DNA from: Caulobacter sp. Root343
Lineage (GTDB): Bacteria > Pseudomonadota > Alphaproteobacteria > Caulobacterales > Caulobacteraceae
Assembly: GCF_001425745.1 (NCBI RefSeq)
Contig: NZ_LMDF01000005.1
Span: 556,472-620,471, forward strand
Length of the DNA stretch: 64,000 bases
Direction: 5' to 3'
This document shows, piece after piece, positions 1-7,745 of the stretch. The translations under genes and the position numbers were made by a program. Each line of letters starts with the position of its first letter. Position 1 is the first letter of the stretch. The notes below the pieces were generated by a model that worked only from the letters and a program-made list of their open reading frames with translations, did not search any database and was not told the origin of the DNA.

Positions 1-286
1 TTTCCTTCATCTTGCCCAGCAGGTCGGTGATGGTGTCGCCGGCGGCCAGCGCGACGTCGATGGTGGACTGACCGCGTTGCAGCGAGTCCTTCACGGCGTT
101 CATGCTGTTGGCGGTGGCGGTCTGGCCCTTGGCCATGGCCCAGATGGCGCCGTTGTCCTTGGCGCTACCGACCTTCTTGCCGGTGTTGATGCGCTGCTGG
201 ACGGTCTGCAGTTCGGCGTTCGTCGCGTTCAGGTTTTGCAGGGCGATCAGGGCCCCGCTGTTCGTGTTGATGCTGTTCAGCGCCAT
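1..286 (-). CDS. Flagellin, N-terminal part (gene runs off the left edge)
   Basis: The reverse strand reads [20 protein letters not shown] and continues with a [11 protein letters not shown] segment and a [17 protein letters not shown] segment. This is the conserved N-terminal D0/D1 helical region of alphaproteobacterial flagellins, close to the Caulobacter Flj proteins. About 95 residues are present and the rest lies outside the window. Flagellin is exported through the flagellar type III apparatus and polymerises into the filament. The start is the ATG at 284-286, preceded by a TAGGAG ribosome-binding site at a rather long distance. Caulobacter has several flagellin paralogues, so I do not assign one. 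A strong hairpin lies in the leader (330-355). I found no clear sigma-54 promoter in the upstream 300 bases. Confidence 0.93.
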   Translation of the reverse strand, partial: MALNSINTNSGALIALQNLNATNAELQTVQQRINTGKKVGSAKDNGAIWAMAKGQTATANSMNAVKDSLQRGQSTIDVALAAGDTITDLLGKMKE

Positions 287-329
287 GACGAAACAACTCC
301 TATTCGAGGTGTTCCGGCGTCATTTTGAC

Positions 330-355
330 GGCCGGTGGGCATTTTACCCACGGCC
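330..355 (-). promoter_or_regulatory. Hairpin in the flagellin 5' leader
   Basis: Bases 330-333 and 335-339 pair with 352-355 and 347-351 (GGCC plus GTGGG against CCCAC plus GGCC). Base 334 is bulged and the loop is 7 nt. The stem sits about 44 nt upstream of the flagellin ATG. In Caulobacter, flagellin mRNA stability and translation are controlled through the 5' leader by FlbT and FlaF, so a leader stem-loop is expected. That it plays this role here is inference. The rest of the gap up to about 650 is comparatively AT-rich (about 365-500) and shows no gene I can support. Confidence 0.5.
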
Positions 356-652
356 AGTATCCAAGCTTTAGCTTTCTACTTCGTTGAGGAAATAATGTCG
401 CATGCTTAAGATTAGGAACTATTTTATTAATGATCAAATGAGCAGAAAGTAAAAACTCGACCTCGAAATGAGTCGAGATTGTCTCAAAATGGCACAACTA
501 ATCTATGACTCTTCGGGCTGGCAGACTCGCTCGATTCAGCTCGATTAAGGCGCGCAGAGTCTAGGCGATTCAGGCGTCCCGGCGCCGGCGCGAGATCCAC
601 GGAATCCTTGTGGGGCGGCTCTTCAGCATGCGTCCGGACGCACCGACGGCGC

Positions 653-769
653 TCAGCGACCGGCCAGGTATAGGCGTCGCGACCGATAGGGTTTGGCGAC
701 CGCGCGCAGGGTCAAGACGAAGACCACGGCCTTCCAGAGCTCGAACAGGAAACTGAACCGACGACGCAT
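653..769 (-). CDS. Small basic membrane-like protein, 38 aa, unknown function
   Basis: An ATG at 767-769 is preceded by a strong AAAAGGAG Shine-Dalgarno at good spacing and opens a 38-codon frame ending in TGA at 653-655. The protein starts MRRRFSFLFELWKAVVFVLT and ends in an Arg-rich tail (PYRSRRLYLAGR). A hydrophobic stretch at about residues 6-21 lies between positively charged ends, so a single membrane-associated helix is possible. I recognise no family. It lies downstream of wrbA on the same strand, separated by a hairpin at 834-857, so it could be co-transcribed by read-through or have its own promoter. The call rests on the ribosome-binding site and composition only. Confidence 0.55.
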   Translation of the reverse strand: MRRRFSFLFELWKAVVFVLTLRAVAKPYRSRRLYLAGR

Positions 770-833
770 CGAGAGACTCCTTTTCCTAACTCAACGAAGA
801 AAAGGCCGACCGGCTCCCGGGAGGGGGAAAGGA

Positions 834-857
834 ACCGGCCGGCCTCCGACGGCCGGT
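834..857 (-). terminator. Perfect 8-bp GC stem downstream of wrbA
   Basis: ACCGGCCG (834-841) and CGGCCGGT (850-857) form a perfect 8-bp stem with an 8-nt loop, 40 nt after the wrbA stop. No U-tract follows on the minus strand. It is either a weak or factor-assisted terminator or a processing hairpin between wrbA and the 38-aa gene. Confidence 0.4.
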
Positions 858-897
858 CGCTGGGAAATGCGGCCGGCCTACAGCGCGGTGACTTGGA

Positions 898-1497
898 TCA
901 GCCGTGCAGCTTGATGGCGGTCTCGGCGATCTTGCGGCCCTGGTAGCGGGCGCCGACCAGTTCGTTCTCGCTGGGCTGACGCGAGCCGTCGCCGCCGGCG
1001 ATGGTGGTCGCGCCGTAGGGGCTGCCGCCGGTGACCTCGTCCAGGGTCATCTGGCCCGCGTGGCCATAGTCCAGGCCCACGATTGTCGTGCCGAAGTGCA
1101 GCAGGTTGGTGATGATCGAGAACAGGGTCGTCTCCTGGCCGCCATGCTGGGTGGCGGTCGAGGTGAAGGCCCCGCCGACCTTGCCGTGCAGCGCGCCGCG
1201 CGCCCACAGGCCGCCGGCGGCGTCAAAGAAGGCGGCCATCTGCGAGGCCATGCGGCCGAAACGGGTCGGGGCGCCGACGACGATGGCGTCGTAATTGGCC
1301 AGGTCCTCGACCGAGGCGATCGGGGCTTCCTGGTCGAGCTTGAAGTGAGCGCCCTTGGCGATGGCTTCCGGAACGGTTTCCGGCACGCGCTTGATGTCGA
1401 CGGTCGCGCCGGTTTCGCGCGCGCCCTCGGCGATGGCCTTGGCCATCGTTTCCAGGTGACCGTAGGACGAATAGTAGAGAACCAGAACCTTGGCCAT
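898..1497 (-). CDS. wrbA: NAD(P)H:quinone oxidoreductase WrbA (type IV, flavodoxin fold)
   Basis: At 199 aa it has the normal WrbA length. The N-terminus [20 protein letters not shown] carries the FMN-phosphate loop (residues 8-15). [12 protein letters not shown] lies at residues 76-87 and the WrbA-typical [19 protein letters not shown] at 159-177. WrbA is an FMN-dependent, tetrameric cytoplasmic enzyme that reduces quinones by two electrons and limits redox cycling. The start is the ATG at 1495-1497. It is divergent from a LysR regulator at 1636, with a 138-bp shared control region holding overlapping palindromes, so LysR-controlled induction by quinones or electrophiles is the natural inference. 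Confidence 0.95.
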   Translation of the reverse strand: MAKVLVLYYSSYGHLETMAKAIAEGARETGATVDIKRVPETVPEAIAKGAHFKLDQEAPIASVEDLANYDAIVVGAPTRFGRMASQMAAFFDAAGGLWARGALHGKVGGAFTSTATQHGGQETTLFSIITNLLHFGTTIVGLDYGHAGQMTLDEVTGGSPYGATTIAGGDGSRQPSENELVGARYQGRKIAETAIKLHG

Positions 1498-1584
1498 GAC
1501 GGCCTCCTTGCCTTGAGATCGGAGGCGAGGACGTCGCGTCCCCGTCGTTGAGGGAGGTTTTGGCGCCGGTTGGACTTGCGCGAT

Positions 1585-1625
1585 ATCCGAATAAAATCGT
1601 CTATAACGTTCGGATAATTCGAACG
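1585..1625. promoter_or_regulatory. Overlapping palindromes between wrbA and lysR (likely LysR operator)
   Basis: Two inverted repeats interlock. ATCCGAA (1585-1591) pairs with TTCGGAT (1609-1615). CGTTCG (1607-1612) pairs with CGAACG (1620-1625) across a 7-bp spacer. TATAAC at 1602-1607 could be a -10 element for the LysR gene, and the AT-rich 1583-1605 could hold the wrbA promoter. LysR-type regulators usually bind a recognition site and an activation site in a divergent promoter. Assigning these repeats to the adjacent regulator is inference. Confidence 0.6.
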
Positions 1626-1635
1626 ATGGCGAGCC

Positions 1636-2571
1636 ATGATGAGCGAACCCGGAACCCCGACCCTGGACCAGCTGACCGTCTTTCTGGCGATCGTCGAGAC
1701 GGGCGGTTTCGCGGCCGCCGCGCGGCGGCTGAACCGGGCCAATTCGGTGGTCAGCTACGCGATCGCCAATCTCGAGGCGCAGCTGGGCCTCACCCTGTTC
1801 GACCGCGCCGCGGCCAAGACGCCGGTGCTGACCGAGGCCGGCAAGGTGGTGCTGGCCCAGGCCCGGGTGATCGCCGGCGACGTCGCCGACTTGAAGGCCA
1901 AGGCCAAGGGCCTGCTGCAGGGCCTGGAGGCCGAGGTGCATCTGGTGCTGGACGTCATGCTGCCCACGGCCCGGGTGGTCGACGCGTTGCGGGCCTTCCG
2001 CGAGGCCTTTCCGACCGTGACCCTGCGCCTGCATGTCGAGGGCCTGGGGGCGGTGACCCAGATGGTGCTGGACCGCGGCGCCACCCTGGGCGTGGCCGGG
2101 CCGCTGGACGTGGTCAACGGCGGCGACGAGTTGGTCACCATCGCCATCGGCTCGACCCTGCTGATCCCCGTGGCCGCGCCCAGCCATCCGCTGGCCCAAG
2201 GCGCGAACCTGCCGGGCGCAGGCCGTAGCCACACGCAGTTGGTCCTGACCGACCGCTCCAAGTTGACCGAGGGTCGCGACTTCGCCGTCGCCAGCGCTCA
2301 CACTTGGCGGCTGGGCGACCTGGGGGCCAAGCACATCCTGCTGAAGGAGGGCCTAGGCTGGGGCAACATGCCCGAACCCATGGTCCGCGAGGACCTGGCG
2401 GCCGGCCGCCTGAAGCGGCTGGACATGCCCGAGCTGGTCGAGGCGCACTATCCGCTGCACGCCATCTATCGTGGGGATACGCCGCCGGGGCCGGCGACGG
2501 GGTTCCTGATCGAGCGGCTCAGAGGCCAATCCAACGACCCTTATCCCTCGGGGGAATCTGGCCGTCCTTGA
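1636..2571 (+). CDS. LysR-family transcriptional regulator, divergent from wrbA
   Basis: The N-terminal winged helix-turn-helix is typical of the family. [20 protein letters not shown] is followed by [20 protein letters not shown] and LGLTLFDR (about residues 10-60). A linker helix and a LysR-type effector-binding domain (about 90-295) follow, including HPLAQG and a late GLGWGNMP segment common in this family. Its 311 aa is standard. ATG codons at 1636 and 1639 are both possible starts and neither has a strong ribosome-binding site. It probably controls wrbA and itself from the palindromes at 1585-1625. The inducer is unknown. The recognition helix reads NSVVSYAI rather than the commoner QSAVS form. 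Confidence 0.9.
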   Translation: MMSEPGTPTLDQLTVFLAIVETGGFAAAARRLNRANSVVSYAIANLEAQLGLTLFDRAAAKTPVLTEAGKVVLAQARVIAGDVADLKAKAKGLLQGLEAEVHLVLDVMLPTARVVDALRAFREAFPTVTLRLHVEGLGAVTQMVLDRGATLGVAGPLDVVNGGDELVTIAIGSTLLIPVAAPSHPLAQGANLPGAGRSHTQLVLTDRSKLTEGRDFAVASAHTWRLGDLGAKHILLKEGLGWGNMPEPMVREDLAAGRLKRLDMPELVEAHYPLHAIYRGDTPPGPATGFLIERLRGQSNDPYPSGESGRP

Positions 2572-2657
2572 CGACCAGCCCCCCGCTCGACCTCGTCAAC
2601 GCATATCGGCAAGCCGGATCAACCGCGACCAAGCGGCGACCGGCGAGAACGCGCGAT

Positions 2658-5600
2658 CTAGAAGGCGCCGCGCAGGGAGACCGTCACGGCGCGACCGTCG
2701 TAATCGTTGGCGCGCGGAACCTGCTCGATGTTCTGGTATTGAGTGCGCCGGGCGTTGGTCAGATTGTAAACGTCGACGGCGAGGTTCAGCCACCCGTTGG
2801 CGGCGAAGGCGATCGAAGAGTCGACCTGCCCCCGCGCCTTGACCCGGCTTGTCCCGCCCGTGAACGTGTTCAGCCCCGAGAGGATGTACTCGTCCCGATA
2901 GTTGTAGACGACGCGCACGCCCAGGCGCTTGGTCTCATAGTAGCCGATGACGTTGTAGCTACCCGCTGACACGCCCGGCAGGATGGCTGGCGATCCATCT
3001 GGATTGCGGCCGTCGATCCGGGTCCGGGAATAGTTGACGACGCCGCCGAAGTTCTTCCAGAAGCCGGGCAGGAAATCCAGGTTCTGCTGCAGGCTGAACT
3101 CCAGCCCCGTCACGCGCAGCGGCCGCACCTGGTTGAAGGCGCCCGACGCGGTGATCACCGCGCGTTGTCCGTTGACTAGAATATCGCTGAGGCACTGGTC
3201 GCCGCTGATCGTCAGTCGCCCCAGCCCGAAGGCGGCGGCGTCGGCTGGGCAGAGTTTCTCCAGCCGGTTTTCGATCGTCGCGAGATTGCGGATATTCTTG
3301 CGGTAGAGGTCGAGCGACACCATCCCGCCCGAGCGGTTGTACCACTCCAGGGACACGTCGTGGGACACGGCGGTGAACGGCTTCAAGTCATAGCCGCCAT
3401 AGACGATGTTGAAGCCCTGGTCGGTGGCGGTCACCGAGCTGGCGGGACTGAGGTTGCGCGGCTGCGGCCGGACAAAAGTCTTATAGGACGCCAGCCGCAG
3501 GACGACGGTGTCGCTGAGATCGGCCGCGACCAGCAGGGACGGCAGCCACTCGCCGTAGTCGCTCTCGAAGCGGGCCGGGTCGTAGCGGATGTCGCCTGAC
3601 AGCGCGGTGCTGCGGTTGAGCGTGACGATGGTCTGCTGGGTGTGCTCGTACCGCAGGCCCACGTTTCCTCGGACGGGAACACCAAGGGCGCGGCGGTCGA
3701 AACGGCCCTGGACGTACAGCGCGCTGGTCAGGCCGGACACCCGGAAATTGTTCGCCGAATAGGACTCGTTGGACGGATCGTTGACCCAGCCGGTCTGGGT
3801 GAGGGTGTCGCCCGGCTGAAGGCTGACGGGTTGCAGGCGCGCGACGGCGTAGTCGTAGTCGATGCTGGTGAACGGGTTGAGATAGCCCTTGGCGGCTCCG
3901 CCGAAGAAGTCGGCGGCATAGGCGCTGCTCTTGAGGAAACTGGCGTCGATGTTGTCGGTGCGTATGCCCTTGGCGCTGGCGCGGTAGCCGCGCGAGACGA
4001 ACCGGGTGCGCTCGAGCCTCGCGCCGCCGGAGACGGCCTCGAACAGGCCGCCCGGCGAGGCTTGGTCGAGATCCAGCTGCGCCGCGTCGATCGCGTTGCG
4101 CGTATAGCCGGCCGTCCCGGCGACGATCAGCTGGTCGCCCAGGCTGTTCTGCTGGAAGGCGGGATTGGCCGCGGCCAGCCAGGTCCAAGGACCCGGCGTG
4201 ACCTGCGGGACCGACCGCGGCGACAGGGTCAGGACGTAGTTTCGGATGTCGCCGCCGCCCGAAAAGAAGGTTCCCGACGTGCCGTTGCCACCGGACTTGG
4301 AGACGTTGCGCCAATCGATCTGGGTCTGGGTGTAGTCGTAGGCGCCGCGCGAACTGACCAGTGATCCGGTGGCGGTCCAGGGCCCGTCCGACCACAGGGC
4401 GCGGCCGCTCAGGCTCCAGGCCTCCTGAACGATCGGCTCCGATCGGTAGGAGGTGTTGATCTGGGCGTTGGAAAAGGTCAAGGCGTCGACATAGGCCATG
4501 CCGTCCGACAGTCGACTCACGGGACTGGTCGGCGCGACGATGGTCGTCATCGGTCGCATGTCGACCTCGTTCATCTCGGTGAAGTTCTTCGCCAGGTCGC
4601 GGCGCGTGAAGAACCCGTCGAGGCTGAGCTTGAGGGTCGCCGAGGGGGCGAACTCGACACCGGCGGCGGCCGTGAGCAGCGTGCCTTTGTTCAGCTTGAC
4701 CACCTGGCGGACGTCCGACGGGAACAGCACGCCGGTGCGCGCCAGCCGCCCCGTGCCCATGGCGCTGCAGGCTTCCGCGCGGGCGCAGGTCCCGTCCGGC
4801 GCCGGCGGAGCGAAATAGTCCGCGTAGAGGGCCGCGAACCCCGGCGAGAGGTCGTTCAGCGGCGTGTACTGGTTGAAGTTGATCGAATCCCGCCGAAACC
4901 GCTCCTGCTTGAAGGCCACGACGCCGAATGCCGCCAGGTTGGAGCGAAAGTGATGGGCGGCGGACAGGGTCACGGCGGGCGCGCCCAGCTCGCCCAGGCT
5001 GTCCTTCTCGTAGGAGAGCTTGTAGGCCGCGCCGTCCCGGCGGCTGAGCGCTGGCTGAATCTTCAGGTCGATGTTGCCGCTCAAGCCGCCGGACTGGTCC
5101 GAGGCGGACGGGGACTTGTTGATGGTGATCGCCGAGAAGATGTCGGAGTTGAACGCGCCCAGCGGCGTCGAGGAATCCAGCATAGGCTCGGCGAACGCCT
5201 GGCCGTTGATGGTCGTCCGCGCGAACGTGCCGGGCAGCCCGCGCAGGTTGATCGTCGCGTTGCGGGAGTCGGCTTCGCGGTTGATCTGAACGCCCGTGAT
5301 GCGCTGGATCGCCTCGCCGACATTGAGATCGGGAAACCGCCCGAGACCGTCCGACGAAATGGAATCCGTGATCCCCGGAGCGGCGCGCTTCATGCGGATG
5401 GCGTCGGCGTAGCTCTGGCGGAAGCCCGTGACGACGACGCTCGTCACGATCGTCGGCTCTTCGGCGGCCGCGATGGGCTGTTCGGGCTTCGGCGGCGCGG
5501 CCTTGACGATCAAGACCGTCCCGTTCGGGCGAGGCTGGGCCTCCAGTCCCGTGCCTTGCAGCAGGATCCGTAGCGCCGCGTCGGTCTCGAACGCTCCCGT

Positions 5601-5846
5601 CAGGGCCCGGGTGGAGACGCCCTTGAGGTCGGCGCCGTTGGCCAGGACCTGGAGGCCCGACTGGCGGAAGAAGGCCTGCAGGGTGTCGACCGCCGGCCCC
5701 GCGGCGATGTCGAAACGCTTCGGGCGGGCCTGGGTCGGCGCGGAGGTCGTGGTCTGGGCCTGGGCGTGACCGGAGGCCAGCAGGAGGCAGGTCGCGATCA
5801 CCAGCGACAGCCTCTCACCTCCCCGACCGCGACTGGTCGCCCCCAT
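2658..5846 (-). CDS. TonB-dependent receptor with N-terminal STN signalling domain
   Basis: This 1062-aa outer-membrane receptor has a signal peptide (LVIATCLLLASGHAQAQ, about residues 15-31), then an STN domain at about 43-115 (FDIAAGPAVDTLQAFFRQSG, then LQVLANGADLKG). A TonB-box-like VVVTGF segment, the plug domain (GLGRFPDLNVGEAIQRITGV) and a long beta-barrel ending in VSLRGAF follow. The final Phe is the usual barrel-insertion signal. STN domains let receptors of the FecA type pass a ligand signal to a FecR-like anti-sigma factor, and fecR and an ECF sigma gene lie directly upstream on the same strand. The protein is very similar to the receptor at 9219-12134, which lacks STN. The neighbouring BNR-4 protein points to a polysaccharide-derived ligand, but this is inferred. 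Confidence 0.93.
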   Translation of the reverse strand: MGATSRGRGGERLSLVIATCLLLASGHAQAQTTTSAPTQARPKRFDIAAGPAVDTLQAFFRQSGLQVLANGADLKGVSTRALTGAFETDAALRILLQGTGLEAQPRPNGTVLIVKAAPPKPEQPIAAAEEPTIVTSVVVTGFRQSYADAIRMKRAAPGITDSISSDGLGRFPDLNVGEAIQRITGVQINREADSRNATINLRGLPGTFARTTINGQAFAEPMLDSSTPLGAFNSDIFSAITINKSPSASDQSGGLSGNIDLKIQPALSRRDGAAYKLSYEKDSLGELGAPAVTLSAAHHFRSNLAAFGVVAFKQERFRRDSINFNQYTPLNDLSPGFAALYADYFAPPAPDGTCARAEACSAMGTGRLARTGVLFPSDVRQVVKLNKGTLLTAAAGVEFAPSATLKLSLDGFFTRRDLAKNFTEMNEVDMRPMTTIVAPTSPVSRLSDGMAYVDALTFSNAQINTSYRSEPIVQEAWSLSGRALWSDGPWTATGSLVSSRGAYDYTQTQIDWRNVSKSGGNGTSGTFFSGGGDIRNYVLTLSPRSVPQVTPGPWTWLAAANPAFQQNSLGDQLIVAGTAGYTRNAIDAAQLDLDQASPGGLFEAVSGGARLERTRFVSRGYRASAKGIRTDNIDASFLKSSAYAADFFGGAAKGYLNPFTSIDYDYAVARLQPVSLQPGDTLTQTGWVNDPSNESYSANNFRVSGLTSALYVQGRFDRRALGVPVRGNVGLRYEHTQQTIVTLNRSTALSGDIRYDPARFESDYGEWLPSLLVAADLSDTVVLRLASYKTFVRPQPRNLSPASSVTATDQGFNIVYGGYDLKPFTAVSHDVSLEWYNRSGGMVSLDLYRKNIRNLATIENRLEKLCPADAAAFGLGRLTISGDQCLSDILVNGQRAVITASGAFNQVRPLRVTGLEFSLQQNLDFLPGFWKNFGGVVNYSRTRIDGRNPDGSPAILPGVSAGSYNVIGYYETKRLGVRVVYNYRDEYILSGLNTFTGGTSRVKARGQVDSSIAFAANGWLNLAVDVYNLTNARRTQYQNIEQVPRANDYDGRAVTVSLRGAF

Positions 5847-5914
5847 CCAGCGCTCACCCCTTCGTTCCGGCTTCTTCGACCGCTAGGCGATCGCGAGCCT
5901 TTCTGGCCCTTGGA

Positions 5915-6907
5915 CTAGCTGCGGTCCGAGGGCATGTTCGCGGAGCCTCTTCCGCCGATCGTGAGGTGGTCGCCCACCCTGGCCACGGGGACGCCCAGCA
6001 GGGCCTGGACCGCATCGACGAACTGCTCCGGCTGGTCGGCGCGATACTGTCCGACCAGGCGGTGCGATCCCAGCGCCGGATCGGCGATGACGATCTTCAG
6101 CCTGTTGTAGCGATTGAACTCCAGCGCGGCCTCGGCCAGCGTCTGGTTGTTCAGGATGATGTCGCCTTCACGCCAGGCGAGCTGGCGCTCGATCTCCTGG
6201 GGCGCGGCGCGCACCGAGATCGGCTCGGCGCGATAGGGCACGAAGGCCTGCTCGCCGGCCGAGATGCGCCGGGCGCCGCCCGTCCCGCCAGCGTTCCACG
6301 CCTCGACCACGCCCTCGGTCACCAGGACGTCGGCCCCCGTCGTCCGCCGCCGGACGCTGAACGCCGTCCCGACGGCCCTGACGGAGACCTCGCCGGCCTC
6401 GACGACGAACGGCCTCTCGGGGTTCTTGGCGACTTCGAACAGGGCTTCGCCGCTGACGAGGACGACGCGGCGCAGCTTCGGCGTCATGCTCACCTCGAGG
6501 TGGCTGTCGCTGTTCAAGCTGGCGATCGTCCGGTCCTCGAGCGGAACTTTGCGGACTTCGCCAAGGGTCGTCCTCAGGGTCGCGCCGCCGGTCAGGCGCG
6601 GGCCCAGCACCACCGCGACCAGGCCCGCCGCCGCGCTGGTCGCAACGCCGGCGGCCAGGAGCGCGCGACGAGATGGCCGATGGACGGCGCGCGCCTTGGC
6701 GCTTCTCCGGGTGGCCTCGGGCCGCAGGTCGGCCTGGACGGTGGCCTTGTCGAGGCTGCGCCAGATCGCCTGGGCCCGCAGATAGGCGCCCTGCTGTCGC
6801 GAGCCGGTGTCGTACCAGGCCTCGAACGCAAGTTGAGAGGCCGCGTCGAGCGGGCCCGACGCCTGCCGCACGACCCAGTCCGAGGCTTCTTCGTCGATCG
6901 TCGACAT
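5915..6907 (-). CDS. FecR-like anti-sigma factor / signal transducer
   Basis: This 330-aa protein has the FecR layout. A DUF4880-type cytoplasmic N-terminus spans residues 5-50 (EASDWVVRQASGPLD, then FEAWYDTGSRQQGAYLRAQ). A single membrane span lies at about 83-105 (ALLAAGVATSAAAGLVAVVL) and the periplasmic FecR domain at about 115-215. A C-terminal DUF4974-like segment follows (NNQTLAEAALEFNRYNRLKI). Such proteins hold an ECF sigma factor until a TonB receptor STN domain signals. The start ATG overlaps the sigma-factor stop by one base (TGATG), so the two are translationally coupled. The STN receptor follows after 68 bp. Confidence 0.93.
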   Translation of the reverse strand: MSTIDEEASDWVVRQASGPLDAASQLAFEAWYDTGSRQQGAYLRAQAIWRSLDKATVQADLRPEATRRSAKARAVHRPSRRALLAAGVATSAAAGLVAVVLGPRLTGGATLRTTLGEVRKVPLEDRTIASLNSDSHLEVSMTPKLRRVVLVSGEALFEVAKNPERPFVVEAGEVSVRAVGTAFSVRRRTTGADVLVTEGVVEAWNAGGTGGARRISAGEQAFVPYRAEPISVRAAPQEIERQLAWREGDIILNNQTLAEAALEFNRYNRLKIVIADPALGSHRLVGQYRADQPEQFVDAVQALLGVPVARVGDHLTIGGRGSANMPSDRS

Positions 6908-7518
6908 CAGCGGCCGCTTCGCGCCGGGACGCTCGCGCCACCCGCTTGGCGCCGAGCGTCCTGGTGGCTGGAAACGCTCACCCGCGCGACCGTGTCGGAG
7001 ATGATGTGCATGCCACGCATGGTCTCCTTCTCGACGACATTCTCGCTCAGGCCAAGCTGCTGCGCGGTTTCAGCCTGGGACAGGCCGTAGACCTTGCGCA
7101 TCTGAAAGACCTCCCGGCATCGTTCCGGCAGCTTGGCGATCACGCCCAGAACCCACTTCAGTTCGGCTCGCGCCATCGCCACGCGCTCGGGCGACGGGGC
7201 GCCGTCGAAGACCGCCAGTTCGTCCAGGCTCTGCGCCGCTTCGATATTGACCACCCGCTTGCGGCGAAGGTGGTCGATGACGAGGTTGCGGGCCATCTGG
7301 AAGACGTAGTTCCGTGGATCGTCGATGTGATCGACCGACCGCATCTTGAGGAAGCGATAGTATATTTCCTGCACGAGGTCGTCGACTTCGTGCGCGGTTC
7401 CGCAGATGTGCCGGAGCTTCTGACGCAGATCCGCCTCGAACGGCACCACGTGCGAGCTGACCCAGGCGACGATCTCCGGATCAGCGCCGCGCATGGTGTG
7501 TCCCAAGACGTCCAGCAT
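6907..7518 (-). CDS. ECF RNA polymerase sigma factor, FecI-like
   Basis: With the ATG at 7516-7518 the protein is 203 aa. That start has a GGGAGGG ribosome-binding site (7529-7535) at 10 nt. The open frame extends upstream to 7749, but without better signals. Sigma region 2 is visible as VDDLVQEIYYRFLKM, then NYVFQMARNLVIDHLRRKR. Region 4 is visible as LPERCREVFQMRKVYGLSQA, then ETAQQLGLSENVVE. It forms an operon with fecR and the STN receptor. An AT-rich segment at about 7630-7675, including GTCATATATTGAC, is the probable promoter region. It is expected to direct transcription of the adjacent receptors when released by FecR. Confidence 0.92.
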   Translation of the reverse strand: MLDVLGHTMRGADPEIVAWVSSHVVPFEADLRQKLRHICGTAHEVDDLVQEIYYRFLKMRSVDHIDDPRNYVFQMARNLVIDHLRRKRVVNIEAAQSLDELAVFDGAPSPERVAMARAELKWVLGVIAKLPERCREVFQMRKVYGLSQAETAQQLGLSENVVEKETMRGMHIISDTVARVSVSSHQDARRQAGGASVPARSGR

Positions 7519-7745
7519 CCATGTTCGTCCCTCCCGAGGCCCTGCCCTATTCCAAGGGCTTGAGGGCCGTGTGACGTCCCGGCGGGGCCGGCGGCCGACA
7601 TGGCGTCGGCCTAAACAACCTATGCGTTCCATTATTTGGAACGGAAAGTCATATATTGACATCATCTTTAAGGCGGGCGGAGTCGTCAATCGAATAGCGC
7701 GCCGGGCAGGTAAAACGCCCCGGAAGATCTCTGGCGCGCGAGCCT

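Noticed and set aside
287..652. Search for a sigma-54 promoter in front of flagellin
   Set aside because: The nearest TGGCC-like element is followed by a GC at the wrong spacing (13 instead of 10 bases). No acceptable -24/-12 pair was found by eye.
693..914. 73-aa plus-strand frame near the left end
   Set aside because: Antisense to the small gene at 653-769 and to the wrbA 3' end. Basic, shadow-like composition and no ribosome-binding site.
898..2334. Apparent 478-aa N-terminal extension of WrbA
   Set aside because: The extension crosses the divergent promoter and the LysR gene in antisense. The ATG at 1497 gives a normal full-length WrbA.
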